This document shows positions 9,119-16,410 of a DNA stretch of 35,692 nucleotides, in pieces; within the stretch, counting starts at the first letter, position 1, and every line of letters starts with the position of its first letter. Location of the stretch: the NCBI GenBank assembly GCA_019634055.1, contig JAHQVZ010000350.1, positions 1 through 35,692 of the forward strand. The letters are read 5' to 3'. The position numbers and the translations under genes were made by a program. The notes under the pieces are model-generated. The model saw only the letters and a program-made list of their open reading frames with translations, was not told the DNA's origin and made no database searches. The stretch comes from Leptolyngbyaceae cyanobacterium MAG.088. Lineage in GTDB: Bacteria; Cyanobacteriota; Cyanobacteriia; Phormidesmidales; Phormidesmidaceae.

Positions 9119-9907
9119 ATGGAATTTATCTCAATTCTCCTTTCCAGCCTTTTATTTATCGGCTCACCCATTGGCTTTGGTCTCGATACCATTGCCGAAA
9201 ATGCGCTCCGTTCGCGACTAAATGGTGTCGAAGATATCCAGGTGCGGGTGGATAATGGATCAAATTTAAATTTGCTTAAAGGCAAAATCGACCGGCTGCA
9301 GGTGGGGGTGCGCGGCCTGTATCCGGTGGCAGGGTTTCGGGTTGCTGTAGCAGATCTAGAAACCGATCCAATTGATCTGAACTTTGGTCATCTTAAGCAA
9401 GGCAAGGTTGTTCTAGATGCGCCTCTCAATGGAGTACTACATATTCTGATCACCCCAGAGGATCTCAATAGGTATCTACAATCACCTGAATTTACTGAGC
9501 AGCTTGATCAACTCAAAATTAACTTAGGCAATGCCGCCCAGTCTCGAGAAATTGGCCGATATCAGTTTAGGAATCCCCAGGCTACGTTTCTACCCAATAA
9601 TCGTCTGCAAATAGAACTAGACTTATCCGAACCTAACCTGGGTGAGAGCCTAAATATCAAAGCTCACGCAGGGTTTACCATTGAAAATGGTCATCGGTTA
9701 GTCCTCATCGACCCTCAGGCTTCAGTGGATGGCAGTACCGTTCCAGAACAACTGATTGAAGGGTTGACCCAAAATATTGGTGATCGCTTTAGCCCACGTC
9801 AACTAGAAGACTCGGGCATTACTACCCGTATTTTGGAAGCATCGATTACGCCTGAACAATTTGAACTAGTCATGTGGGTCAGCATTGATCCAAGCTTTAC
9901 CCGTTAA
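9119..9907 (+). CDS. DUF2993 / LmeA-like exported lipid-binding protein
   Basis: This 262-residue protein has a hydrophobic N-terminus (about 3-20, SILLSSLLFIGSPIGFG) that looks like an uncleaved signal or short anchor. It then shows the DUF2993 pattern: an amphipathic helix (IAENALRSRLNGVEDIQVRV), KIDRLQVGVRGLYPV, DLETDPIDLNFGHLKQGKV, and a tail with VPEQLIEGLTQNIGDRFSPRQLEDSGI. The family, named from mycobacterial LmeA, forms elongated periplasmic lipid-binding folds; cyanobacteria carry several of unknown role. The ATG at 9119 has no clear Shine-Dalgarno sequence, but the hydrophobic start follows at once. It is a single gene in its own spacer-bounded unit. The function is unproven; a link to lipid trafficking with the nearby exporter is only speculation. 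Confidence 0.8.
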   Translation: MEFISILLSSLLFIGSPIGFGLDTIAENALRSRLNGVEDIQVRVDNGSNLNLLKGKIDRLQVGVRGLYPVAGFRVAVADLETDPIDLNFGHLKQGKVVLDAPLNGVLHILITPEDLNRYLQSPEFTEQLDQLKINLGNAAQSREIGRYQFRNPQATFLPNNRLQIELDLSEPNLGESLNIKAHAGFTIENGHRLVLIDPQASVDGSTVPEQLIEGLTQNIGDRFSPRQLEDSGITTRILEASITPEQFELVMWVSIDPSFTR

Positions 9908-10118
9908 CTCACTGAGTACTTTGTCAAGATCCATACCCAGAATTTTTCCATATTTGGATGTGCCCTTACTGGCAAACCCCTTGTGTGCCCACAGATTTAA
10001 CTTTTGATGTAGCCCCCATCTGTCAATACTCGTTGTCTGTTGGCAGGTGTTATTCAAGCCGGGGATCAAAACGCAGTAGAGTCTTGGGGGAGTTTGCAAC
10101 CACGGCTGACAGCCATGG

Positions 10119-10164
10119 AAATAAATAAAACAATGCTTGCCAACATTAAGTCGGCAAGCATTGT
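10119..10164 (-). terminator. Strong intrinsic terminator reading leftward
   Basis: A perfect 12-bp stem is formed by ACAATGCTTGCC (10130-10141) and GGCAAGCATTGT (10153-10164) with an 11-nt loop. On the minus strand it is followed directly by TTTTATTTATTT, a classic U-rich tail. It points the same way as the dev operon but lies about 605 nt beyond the devA stop, so either the operon has a long 3' untranslated region or a separate minus-strand transcript ends here. Confidence 0.8.
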
Positions 10165-10239
10165 CACTATACGTTTAGACTCATTTTTAAAGGACTTGGC
10201 ACCGGAAATAGCCGTTTATCTGAGATAGAGAGGCATTGA

Positions 10240-10310
10240 GATTGCACTGATAGATAGGGAAACAAATCAGGAATAGAATACTGTCCTCAAATCTATCTAC
10301 CAGTGCAATC
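10240..10310. repeat. 18-bp inverted repeat, possible small mobile-element relic
   Basis: Left arm GATTGCACTGATAGATAG (10240-10257) and right arm CTATCTACCAGTGCAATC (10293-10310) match at 17 of 18 positions, with a 35-nt centre. The arms are long for a terminator and neither side has a T-run. The shape would suit a tiny MITE, a transposon end, or an operator pair. I see no target-site duplication. Confidence 0.6.
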
Positions 10311-10722
10311 AAAACCAAGACAAGAGCTTAAATTGAGTGCAAACAATCACCTAAACATCTCTTCATAGCGATAAGGAGACTTAATTATTGCAACCAATCA
10401 GTGTTAGAACACGTGGAGCAGAAGTATTCGCATCATTAACATTCCAGTGGCTACGCAATAAAAAAAGCAAAGACCATTAAAAAGCCAAAGTACACTGACC
10501 ATTGAAAAATGAAGCCAGGGGTTAGCGTTAATTTGAGATGAAAAATTCATAGACGAATATCTATTACCATCTACCATCACTGATCATCTTAGTGATGTAA
10601 AAAATGTTGGTTGTAATAAGCTCAAAAAGTTTAAGCTTATTTACCTTTATTCAACTTTGGCTGTGTATTAACTGTATAGAAAACTACTGAATGTATTCGG
10701 TAGTCTGTTATAGTCAATTTTC

Positions 10723-10766
10723 TATTCGCGGACATATTCGCGTATTTGCGGACGTATTCGCAGACG
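10723..10766. repeat. Degenerate 12-nt tandem repeats beside devA stop
   Basis: The units TATTCGCGGACA (10723-10734), a shortened TATTCGCG (10735-10742), TATTTGCGGACG (10743-10754) and TATTCGCAGACG (10755-10766) run head to tail up to 3 nt from the devA stop codon. Consensus is TATTYGCRGACR. Confidence 0.65.
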
Positions 10767-10769
10767 CGT

Positions 10770-12110
10770 TTATTCACCACTACACTGTGCTGTTGTCTTC
10801 GAAGGGCTATCCAACGGAGCAGAGTGAGGGTTTAGCATTGGAAAAATGGTAGTAATCATTGTCTTTTGACTAAATGGCTTAATAAGAAAATGTTCGATAC
10901 CCAAGTCTCTTAGCTGTTGGCGAATAATTTTTCTTCTGTTTTTAGTCATCAATATAATGGGTGTTTTAATAAATTGACTGTTTTTTCGAATCATTGCAGC
11001 TACTTCATACCCATTTGTCTCAGGTAGGTCTAAGTCTAGAAAAATTAGATCTGGAGGGTATTTGACAATTTTTGTTAGTGCTTGGAGGGGATTTTGTACC
11101 ATCAGTGTCCGGAACAAATCATCTTCTAAGTACTCTTCAAGCGTGTCTAGTGTATCTAAATCATTATCAATACAGGCTACTGTATATGTTTTGAAGTCTG
11201 CTTGATCGCCACCTGGCGAGGCAGGTGGAGCTGTAATGTCTTTTATAGATGCTGCTGTTGTTTGAGATGATGTCTGAGCCTTATCAGGCGATAAATTAGG
11301 CGAAGCTGACTTTTGTTGAGACGCCGTAACCGTTTCTTGTTTTTGATCGTTTAAGAGAGTTCCATTCTCAATAGATACAATGCGATCAGCAATGTCTAAA
11401 ATTCGATTGTCGTGAGTGACTAGTAAGATGGCGCATTGTTGCTCTTGAGCCAATCCTTGCATGAGCTGAACAACATCTCGTCCCGATTTACTATCAAGGG
11501 AAGCAGTAGGTTCATCGGCAAGTACAAGTCTCGGCTCATTGACTAAGGCACGTGCGATCGCAACTCTCTGTTTTTGTCCACCCGACAAATTTTCAGGATA
11601 GCTATTAACCTGTTTCAATAAACCAACTTTTTCCAGTGCCTGATCAGCTTTTTTAATCATTTGCTGACGGCTGGCACCTCCTTTAAGCTCTAATGCCATA
11701 ATGACATTTTGGCGAGCTGTCATAAATGGCAGTAGATTGTGGGCCTGGAAGACAAAGCCAATATCACGCCGTACTTGAGTGCGAACTCTGGACGATGTTC
11801 CCTGCAATTCTTTACTCAACACCTTTAAACTGCCCTCATGGGTTGATCTAAGCGCCCCAATGAGTGTCAATAAAGTGGTTTTGCCTGATCCCGAAGGGCC
11901 AGTCATAATCACAATCTCTCCAGGATAAATAGAAAGATTGATATTACATAATACCTGCTTCTTTAAATCGCCAGTGCCATAATAGTGATTAAGGTTTCTC
12001 ACCTCAATCACAGGGCTTTCTACTAGGTCAGTATCAGTAGGGACAACAATCTGGTGATCAAAGTTGTTGAGTGGCTGGGAGACATAGGATACCATCGCGG
12101 ATTCACCCAT
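10770..12110 (-). CDS. devA: DevA-type ABC exporter ATPase fused to a response-regulator receiver domain
   Basis: This is a 446-residue two-part protein. Residues 33-255 form a complete DevA/LolD-like ATPase: Walker A GPSGSGKT (71-78), Q-loop FQAHNLL (Q122), signature LSGGQ (175-179), Walker B LVLADE (195-200) and switch H233. A low-complexity Ser/Thr/Gln/Pro linker (about 255-305) follows. Residues 308-427 form a CheY-like receiver with D315/D317, phospho-acceptor D359 in LIFLDLDLPETNGYEV, T389 and K411 in LIKPFS. DevA proteins normally end after the ATPase, at about 240 residues, so the receiver is an added module with all its catalytic residues. The start overlaps the devC stop by one base (TAATG), showing tight translational coupling. 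It powers export by the DevB/DevC partners upstream; phosphorylation control of transport is inferred. No stop or frame break separates the two halves. Confidence 0.93.
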   Translation of the reverse strand: MGESAMVSYVSQPLNNFDHQIVVPTDTDLVESPVIEVRNLNHYYGTGDLKKQVLCNINLSIYPGEIVIMTGPSGSGKTTLLTLIGALRSTHEGSLKVLSKELQGTSSRVRTQVRRDIGFVFQAHNLLPFMTARQNVIMALELKGGASRQQMIKKADQALEKVGLLKQVNSYPENLSGGQKQRVAIARALVNEPRLVLADEPTASLDSKSGRDVVQLMQGLAQEQQCAILLVTHDNRILDIADRIVSIENGTLLNDQKQETVTASQQKSASPNLSPDKAQTSSQTTAASIKDITAPPASPGGDQADFKTYTVACIDNDLDTLDTLEEYLEDDLFRTLMVQNPLQALTKIVKYPPDLIFLDLDLPETNGYEVAAMIRKNSQFIKTPIILMTKNRRKIIRQQLRDLGIEHFLIKPFSQKTMITTIFPMLNPHSAPLDSPSKTTAQCSGE

Positions 12111-13270
12111 TAAAAAATATCAGCTGGGTCACATTGCTGCACTTTTAAAGCAGAAATAAACCCTGAAAATATACACATTAAAATCGTCATTAAAAAAATG
12201 AAGCCAGTTCTTTCGAACGTCATTTTAAAGATTAAGCCTGTGAAAGAAATAGCAAATTGGTAAAGAAAATAACTACAAACGATAGATGGAATAAATCCTA
12301 ATACAGCTAGCAATATAGCCTGTTGCAAAACGATGGTAGATAAATAGCCATTATTATATCCAATGGCTTTTACCGTCGCATACGCTTTGATATTGTCAGT
12401 AATGTCTGAATATAGAATCTGATAACAAAGGACAATACCAATTACAAACCCCATGAAGGTAAGGATTCCGAAAATAAAACCGATATTAGATTCATTTTGC
12501 CATACGTTTAATTCCCAATTTATTAGTTCTTGCTGGGTATACACTGAAACTGTTTCAGGCAGCATTTTTCTGATTTCAGTGATCGCTTGCTCAAGTGAAA
12601 CTTGCGAATTTAAGAAGATAACACCGATGTCAACAAAATCAAGCGAGCGAGCTGTTTGCTTTGCATCTCGCAGCGTTTGATAGCGCAAGAAATTTTCTTC
12701 ACTGGTAATTAGATTGCCGTTAAAGGTAGCAAAGTCGTTGCCTAACTCAAAATTGCCAAGCACCTTAACTTGACGATCGCCCAATTCTGTTACTGTGCCC
12801 GATTGGCGGCGACCAATTTCTGTCCTGGCACGACTGTCCACTAGAACTGTATCGGGTAAATGCAAACTAGTGCGATACTGCTCAATCTCAGGAAACCGAA
12901 ATATTGGTTCATCTGGGTTAAAAGCAATTAAACGCACAGTTTTCGCTGTAGTTCCGTCAGGTTTTCTCCAAAAGGCTTTACCTAGATAAACCGGATGAAC
13001 TGAACTAACACCTGGGTATGTTTTAGCCTGATAAAGCAGCTCAGAAGAAAACTGAACTGGGGCAACCATATTAGAACGACGTGAATTGATCAAAAACACC
13101 TCGCCATTTAGCTGTTCAATTAGACGGATCTGACTATCGTAAAGTGCATGTTTAAAGCCAGTAAACATGAACATTAACACCGCTGCAAAGACAATCCCTC
13201 CCAAAGACAGGAGAAGACGACTAGGTTTATGGGTTAAGTTAAGCCATGCTACTGGCAGTCTCTTAAACAT
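12110..13270 (-). CDS. devC: DevC-type ABC exporter permease (second copy)
   Basis: This 386-residue FtsX/MacB-like inner-membrane permease has one N-terminal transmembrane helix (about 21-42), a large periplasmic domain (about 43-260) and three C-terminal helices (about 262-285, 308-335 and 350-375). It ends QQCDPADIF, the C-terminal DPAD(I/V)F tag seen in DevC proteins. The start MFKRLPVAWLNLTHKPSRLLLSLGGIVFA is also DevC-like. It lies 11 nt after the first devC and overlaps devA by one base. The two DevC copies share layout and signature motifs but differ widely in sequence, so they are not a recent duplication and could form a heterodimer. The gene is noticeably A/T-rich. Confidence 0.92.
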   Translation of the reverse strand: MFKRLPVAWLNLTHKPSRLLLSLGGIVFAAVLMFMFTGFKHALYDSQIRLIEQLNGEVFLINSRRSNMVAPVQFSSELLYQAKTYPGVSSVHPVYLGKAFWRKPDGTTAKTVRLIAFNPDEPIFRFPEIEQYRTSLHLPDTVLVDSRARTEIGRRQSGTVTELGDRQVKVLGNFELGNDFATFNGNLITSEENFLRYQTLRDAKQTARSLDFVDIGVIFLNSQVSLEQAITEIRKMLPETVSVYTQQELINWELNVWQNESNIGFIFGILTFMGFVIGIVLCYQILYSDITDNIKAYATVKAIGYNNGYLSTIVLQQAILLAVLGFIPSIVCSYFLYQFAISFTGLIFKMTFERTGFIFLMTILMCIFSGFISALKVQQCDPADIF

Positions 13271-13281
13271 AGCGGCACCTG

Positions 13282-14424
13282 TTAGAAAACATCTGCCGGA
13301 TCGGCCATAAACACTTTACGGATGGCAACTATTCCTGACACGATACACATGCCAGTGGTCATAGTTGCCACATTCAATACCTGAGAGAGGGTCATCTGCA
13401 TTGGAATAGCCCCATTTGAACTGATCAAGATCAGCTGGTAAACCCCCATGGATAAAATCAGACCTGGGATAAATCCAATCGCTGCTAGTAAAACAGCTTC
13501 ATGTAAAATTACGCCCATCAAAAACTGATTGCGAAAACCTATGGCTTTAAGCGTCGCATACTCCTTAAAGTTTTTGGTCACATCTGCGTAGAGGATCTGA
13601 TAAACAATAGCTGCCCCTACCACTAAAGCAACTCCTGCTCCCAAGCTAAAAATAAAGCCGACAGCTGTTTTTTCTAACCAATGACGACGGTCGCGTTCAA
13701 TTATTTCGGCTTTGCTATAAACATTTACGTCGGTTGGTAGCTCACGTCGTAGTGCTGCTACTGTTTTATCTACATCAGCATTGGGTTTGAGCTTAAGCAG
13801 GCCTAAGTCAACTGTCTCAGAAGTCCGAGGCTGCATAATTCGAAACAGATTTTGGTCACTCATGAGCAGAGTGCCATCTGCGGCCAAGCCTCCCCCTAAG
13901 GTAAACAAGCCACCGATCTCAACCCGACGACCATTTGCTTCAGCCGTCATACCCACTTCGGCTGGGCCGTATTTGTCTAGCGATCGCACATCATACAACA
14001 CTGAATCGCGCTTCAAAACGCTTTCCATAATTGAAGGCTGACGCAGCTCAGGGAGTAAGAAAGGATTATCTTGAGGATTGAATCCGTAGGATAGGATCAG
14101 ATTCTGCTGGTTTGTCTCTAAATTTCGCCAAGCAACATAACCTACATACAAAGGCATTGCCCGATCAACAGCTTCATAGCTAGCAGCCTGATACAATCGG
14201 TCGCGACTAAATAAGTCGGTTGATGTCCCGTTTGTTGACAAGGGTGAAATTAAAAATACATCTGCATCTAATTGGTTGTAGACTAATCCAGCTGTTTCAC
14301 TTAGGGAACCTAAAAAGCCCAGATTAATAAAGACCAATAAAACGGCAAACGCTACTCCCCCAGCGCCAATCAGCAAACGGCCTCGGTCATATAGCAAATT
14401 TAAAATGGCAACAGCATTAGGCAT
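13282..14424 (-). CDS. devC: DevC-type ABC exporter permease (first copy)
   Basis: This 380-residue permease has the same layout as its neighbour: an N-terminal helix (about 15-37, LIGAGGVAFAVLLVFINLGFLG), a periplasmic domain (about 40-250) and three C-terminal helices (about 252-280, 302-330 and 345-368). It ends FMADPADVF, the typical DevC tail. It contains YADVTKNFKEYATLKAIGF, matched by YSDITDNIKAYATVKAIGY in the second copy; this is the coupling-loop region that contacts the ATPase. It follows devB by 14 nt. DevC with DevB and DevA exports lipids or glycolipids together with a TolC-type outer-membrane channel, and no TolC homologue is in the window. Confidence 0.92.
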   Translation of the reverse strand: MPNAVAILNLLYDRGRLLIGAGGVAFAVLLVFINLGFLGSLSETAGLVYNQLDADVFLISPLSTNGTSTDLFSRDRLYQAASYEAVDRAMPLYVGYVAWRNLETNQQNLILSYGFNPQDNPFLLPELRQPSIMESVLKRDSVLYDVRSLDKYGPAEVGMTAEANGRRVEIGGLFTLGGGLAADGTLLMSDQNLFRIMQPRTSETVDLGLLKLKPNADVDKTVAALRRELPTDVNVYSKAEIIERDRRHWLEKTAVGFIFSLGAGVALVVGAAIVYQILYADVTKNFKEYATLKAIGFRNQFLMGVILHEAVLLAAIGFIPGLILSMGVYQLILISSNGAIPMQMTLSQVLNVATMTTGMCIVSGIVAIRKVFMADPADVF

Positions 14425-14438
14425 GATGAGATATACGA

Positions 14439-15668
14439 TTAAAATGTCTCGCCAACAGGAGACAAAGCAGTATTCGTGGACGTATCAATATCTATTTCCA
14501 CCTGCAAGTTAGTTAAGCCAGCTACTATTTCAGGATTATCAAGCAGAATTTTGACCTCAACAACCCGCGCATCAACCCGTGCTGTAGGATCATCATTGAG
14601 AACATCTTTCTTGAAAATCTGATTGCCTATAGCAATTACCTCACCAGTGAGCTCTTCATCAAAAGCATTATTACGACTAGTCACTACAGCTGTTTGACCA
14701 ACCTTAACGTCACTAATACTCGTTTCATGCACTTCAGCAACCACAAGCATCTGACGAGTATTACCCATGTCAAGGATAGCGCCCTTACCTCGACCGTTGA
14801 TATCGCTGACAGTTTCTCCTGGGTTGGTCAAAACACGTAACACACGTCCAGATATCGGAGCCCGAATTAAACTGTTTTCTACCCGAACTTCGGCTAATTG
14901 AATGTCACGAAGTGCTGTCTCAACCCTACTATCGGCCTGAACTCGCTCGGCACCAACCTTTAAAGTATTAAGCTGGGCGGCAGCACTAGCTAGCTCGCGA
15001 TCACTAGCAGCATTCTGTTGATTTAACTGAGCTTCTGCTTGACGCAATTGCTCTTTTAGTTGGTCAACATTAGCCTGTTGCTGATCAATCTCTCTTTCAG
15101 CAATTGCTCCTTGATTGTTGAGAAATTGGAAACGCTCAAGTTCTTGATAAGCAAAAGCTAGCTCACTTTTGAGTCTGTCTACCGTAGCTTGACTGGCTAG
15201 TAAACTCTCGGATTGTACAGCCGGCAATGCTTCATAATCAGTTGCAGACTCTGTTATTTGCGCTTGATTAAAGCGGGTTTCGGCCCTTAGACGAACCTTA
15301 GCATTCACCAGAGATTGCTTAGCAGCTTCTAACTGCGCTAATCGCTCTGAGTGAGAGCGCATATAGCCAATAACATCTCCTTCCTCAATCCAATCACCCT
15401 CATTCACCGTAAGGGTAGCCAAAATCTCGTTGATAGGAGCCCCAACCGTCAACACCCCATCAACAGGCTCTATTCTGCCTAAGGCTGATACTTGTTTAGG
15501 TAAAGTAACAGACGAAGTATCTAAATTGCTCTGCTCGGTCGATTGAGAAGAGGTTGGTAAAAATGAACGAATTCCAATAAAAGGCAATACCAAGGCGGCT
15601 AGACCTAGCCCTATCAAAGTGATTTGAGAAGCTGATAGGCCAGAGACAGTATCAGACGCTTTGACCAT
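14439..15668 (-). CDS. devB: DevB-type membrane fusion protein (HlyD family)
   Basis: This 409-residue periplasmic adaptor has one N-terminal transmembrane anchor (about 15-34, ITLIGLGLAALVLPFIGI) and a lipoyl-type half ending in VSALGRIEPVDGVLTVGAPI. A long coiled-coil hairpin (about 110-255) is rich in Gln, Ala and Glu. The second lipoyl half (SLIRAPISGRVLRVLTNPGE) and a beta-barrel (about 290-395) follow. The ALGRxEP motif is characteristic of DevB. It is the first gene of the devB-devC-devC-devA operon and should bridge the DevC permeases and an outer-membrane channel. The ATG at 15668 lacks a clear Shine-Dalgarno sequence; short degenerate repeats lie 40-100 nt upstream and may be part of its promoter. 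Confidence 0.94.
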   Translation of the reverse strand: MVKASDTVSGLSASQITLIGLGLAALVLPFIGIRSFLPTSSQSTEQSNLDTSSVTLPKQVSALGRIEPVDGVLTVGAPINEILATLTVNEGDWIEEGDVIGYMRSHSERLAQLEAAKQSLVNAKVRLRAETRFNQAQITESATDYEALPAVQSESLLASQATVDRLKSELAFAYQELERFQFLNNQGAIAEREIDQQQANVDQLKEQLRQAEAQLNQQNAASDRELASAAAQLNTLKVGAERVQADSRVETALRDIQLAEVRVENSLIRAPISGRVLRVLTNPGETVSDINGRGKGAILDMGNTRQMLVVAEVHETSISDVKVGQTAVVTSRNNAFDEELTGEVIAIGNQIFKKDVLNDDPTARVDARVVEVKILLDNPEIVAGLTNLQVEIDIDTSTNTALSPVGETF

Positions 15669-15710
15669 AGGTTGACGCTTATAAACTATATCTAATAAAC
15701 AATATGAATA

Positions 15711-15768
15711 TGCGCACCTCTTAAATTACGCACCTCAATGTGCGCGTACCTTAATATACGCATATTTG
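15711..15768. repeat. Degenerate 14-16-nt repeats upstream of devB
   Basis: Four head-to-tail related units are present: TGCGCACCTCTTAAAT (15711-15726), TACGCACCTCAATG (15727-15740), TGCGCGTACCTTAATA (15741-15756) and TACGCATATTTG (15757-15768). Each begins T(G/A)CGC. They lie 43-100 nt upstream of the devB start, a sensible position for activator or repressor sites. Confidence 0.5.
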
Positions 15769-16082
15769 CAAACAATTCAGGAACCTACTAAAAAGCGTTT
15801 TGTGACGATTCTCCCTTATCATATATCAACCAACAACCCTTTGGAAGATGGTGAAAATAGCAAGAATAATTGATGAATAGAATGATAAGTATGTGTTAAA
15901 ACTTCCCCCAACATCCAGTTATTGTCTATCGAAGACGCTTTTGTCGAGATATAAAGGAAATGTTCGATAGTGCGTAAGACTGTGAAGCTTAGAACACTTG
16001 GTGCAACTCATGTTCAGCTACTATTATTCTAGTTAAGTATGCGCCATTTCTTTTTGGACTAACTTTATATATTCTCTCATTT

Positions 16083-16114
16083 CTTCATCGTTCCTTTAGA
16101 AAGGTACGATGAAG
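16083..16114. promoter_or_regulatory. Strong 32-nt dyad in divergent region
   Basis: Outer arms CTTCATCGT (16083-16091) and ACGATGAAG (16106-16114) are perfectly complementary. After a single T/T mismatch, inner arms CCTTT (16093-16097) and AAAGG (16100-16104) pair as well, leaving a 2-nt centre. No T-run follows on either strand, so a terminator is unlikely. A dimeric regulator site or a leader-RNA hairpin about 300 nt upstream of the thioesterase start fits better. Confidence 0.55.
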
Positions 16115-16397
16115 TCAATCTCATCATCACTACTTATTCTGTCTAAAGGTCTGATTTATCAGTTTTTGTAATCATAAAAGTCAGAGAATCATTGCTTAAA
16201 GTTGCTAGTGTGTCAAAACTATGTGTCTATATAGACCGTATTTTTAATTAAGCGTGTCATACGTTAAGGCTAGCCAAGTGCTTACGCCCTAGTTAGTTGT
16301 TTTCATTGATACTTAAATGTAAATGTACAGAATGAACGATAAAGAAGGGATGACTTGAGTAATGGATGGCTACTCTGCAAATTCAAGTAACTCTTTT

Positions 16398-16402
16398 GGA
16401 GG
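16398..16402 (+). promoter_or_regulatory. Shine-Dalgarno sequence of the thioesterase gene
   Basis: GGAGG lies 8 nt before the ATG at 16411. It is the clearest ribosome-binding site in the window and fixes this start; most other genes here have none that is obvious. Confidence 0.85.
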
Positions 16403-16410
16403 GTTAAAAA

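Larger units (their letters stand above)
9908..10769. other. 862-bp non-coding spacer between DUF2993 gene and dev operon
   Basis: I find no convincing gene. The two short frames here lack ribosome sites and recognisable motifs. The spacer is rich in dyads: a 12-bp stem terminator on the minus strand (10119-10164), an 18-bp imperfect inverted repeat (10240-10310), CATCACT/AGTGATG (10575-10597), and AATAAGCT/AGCTTATT (10615-10641). Short 12-nt repeats abut the devA stop. It could be the long 3' untranslated region of the dev operon or the remains of a small mobile element. Confidence 0.5.
15669..16410. other. 742-bp divergent control region between exporter and thioesterase
   Basis: There is no credible gene. 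It separates two divergently transcribed units, so it should contain both promoters. It holds degenerate ~14-16-nt repeats near devB (15711-15768), a strong 32-nt dyad (16083-16114), and the ribosome site of the thioesterase gene. The rest is AT-rich with no recognised motif. Confidence 0.5.

Noticed and set aside
9866-10099. Minus-strand frame of 77 codons overlapping the end of the DUF2993 gene
   Set aside because: It needs a TTG start, has no ribosome site or recognised motif, and its C-terminal part is antisense to a well-supported gene.
10040-10228. Plus-strand 62-codon frame in the spacer
   Set aside because: It runs through the strong 12-bp terminator stem and has no homology that I recognise.
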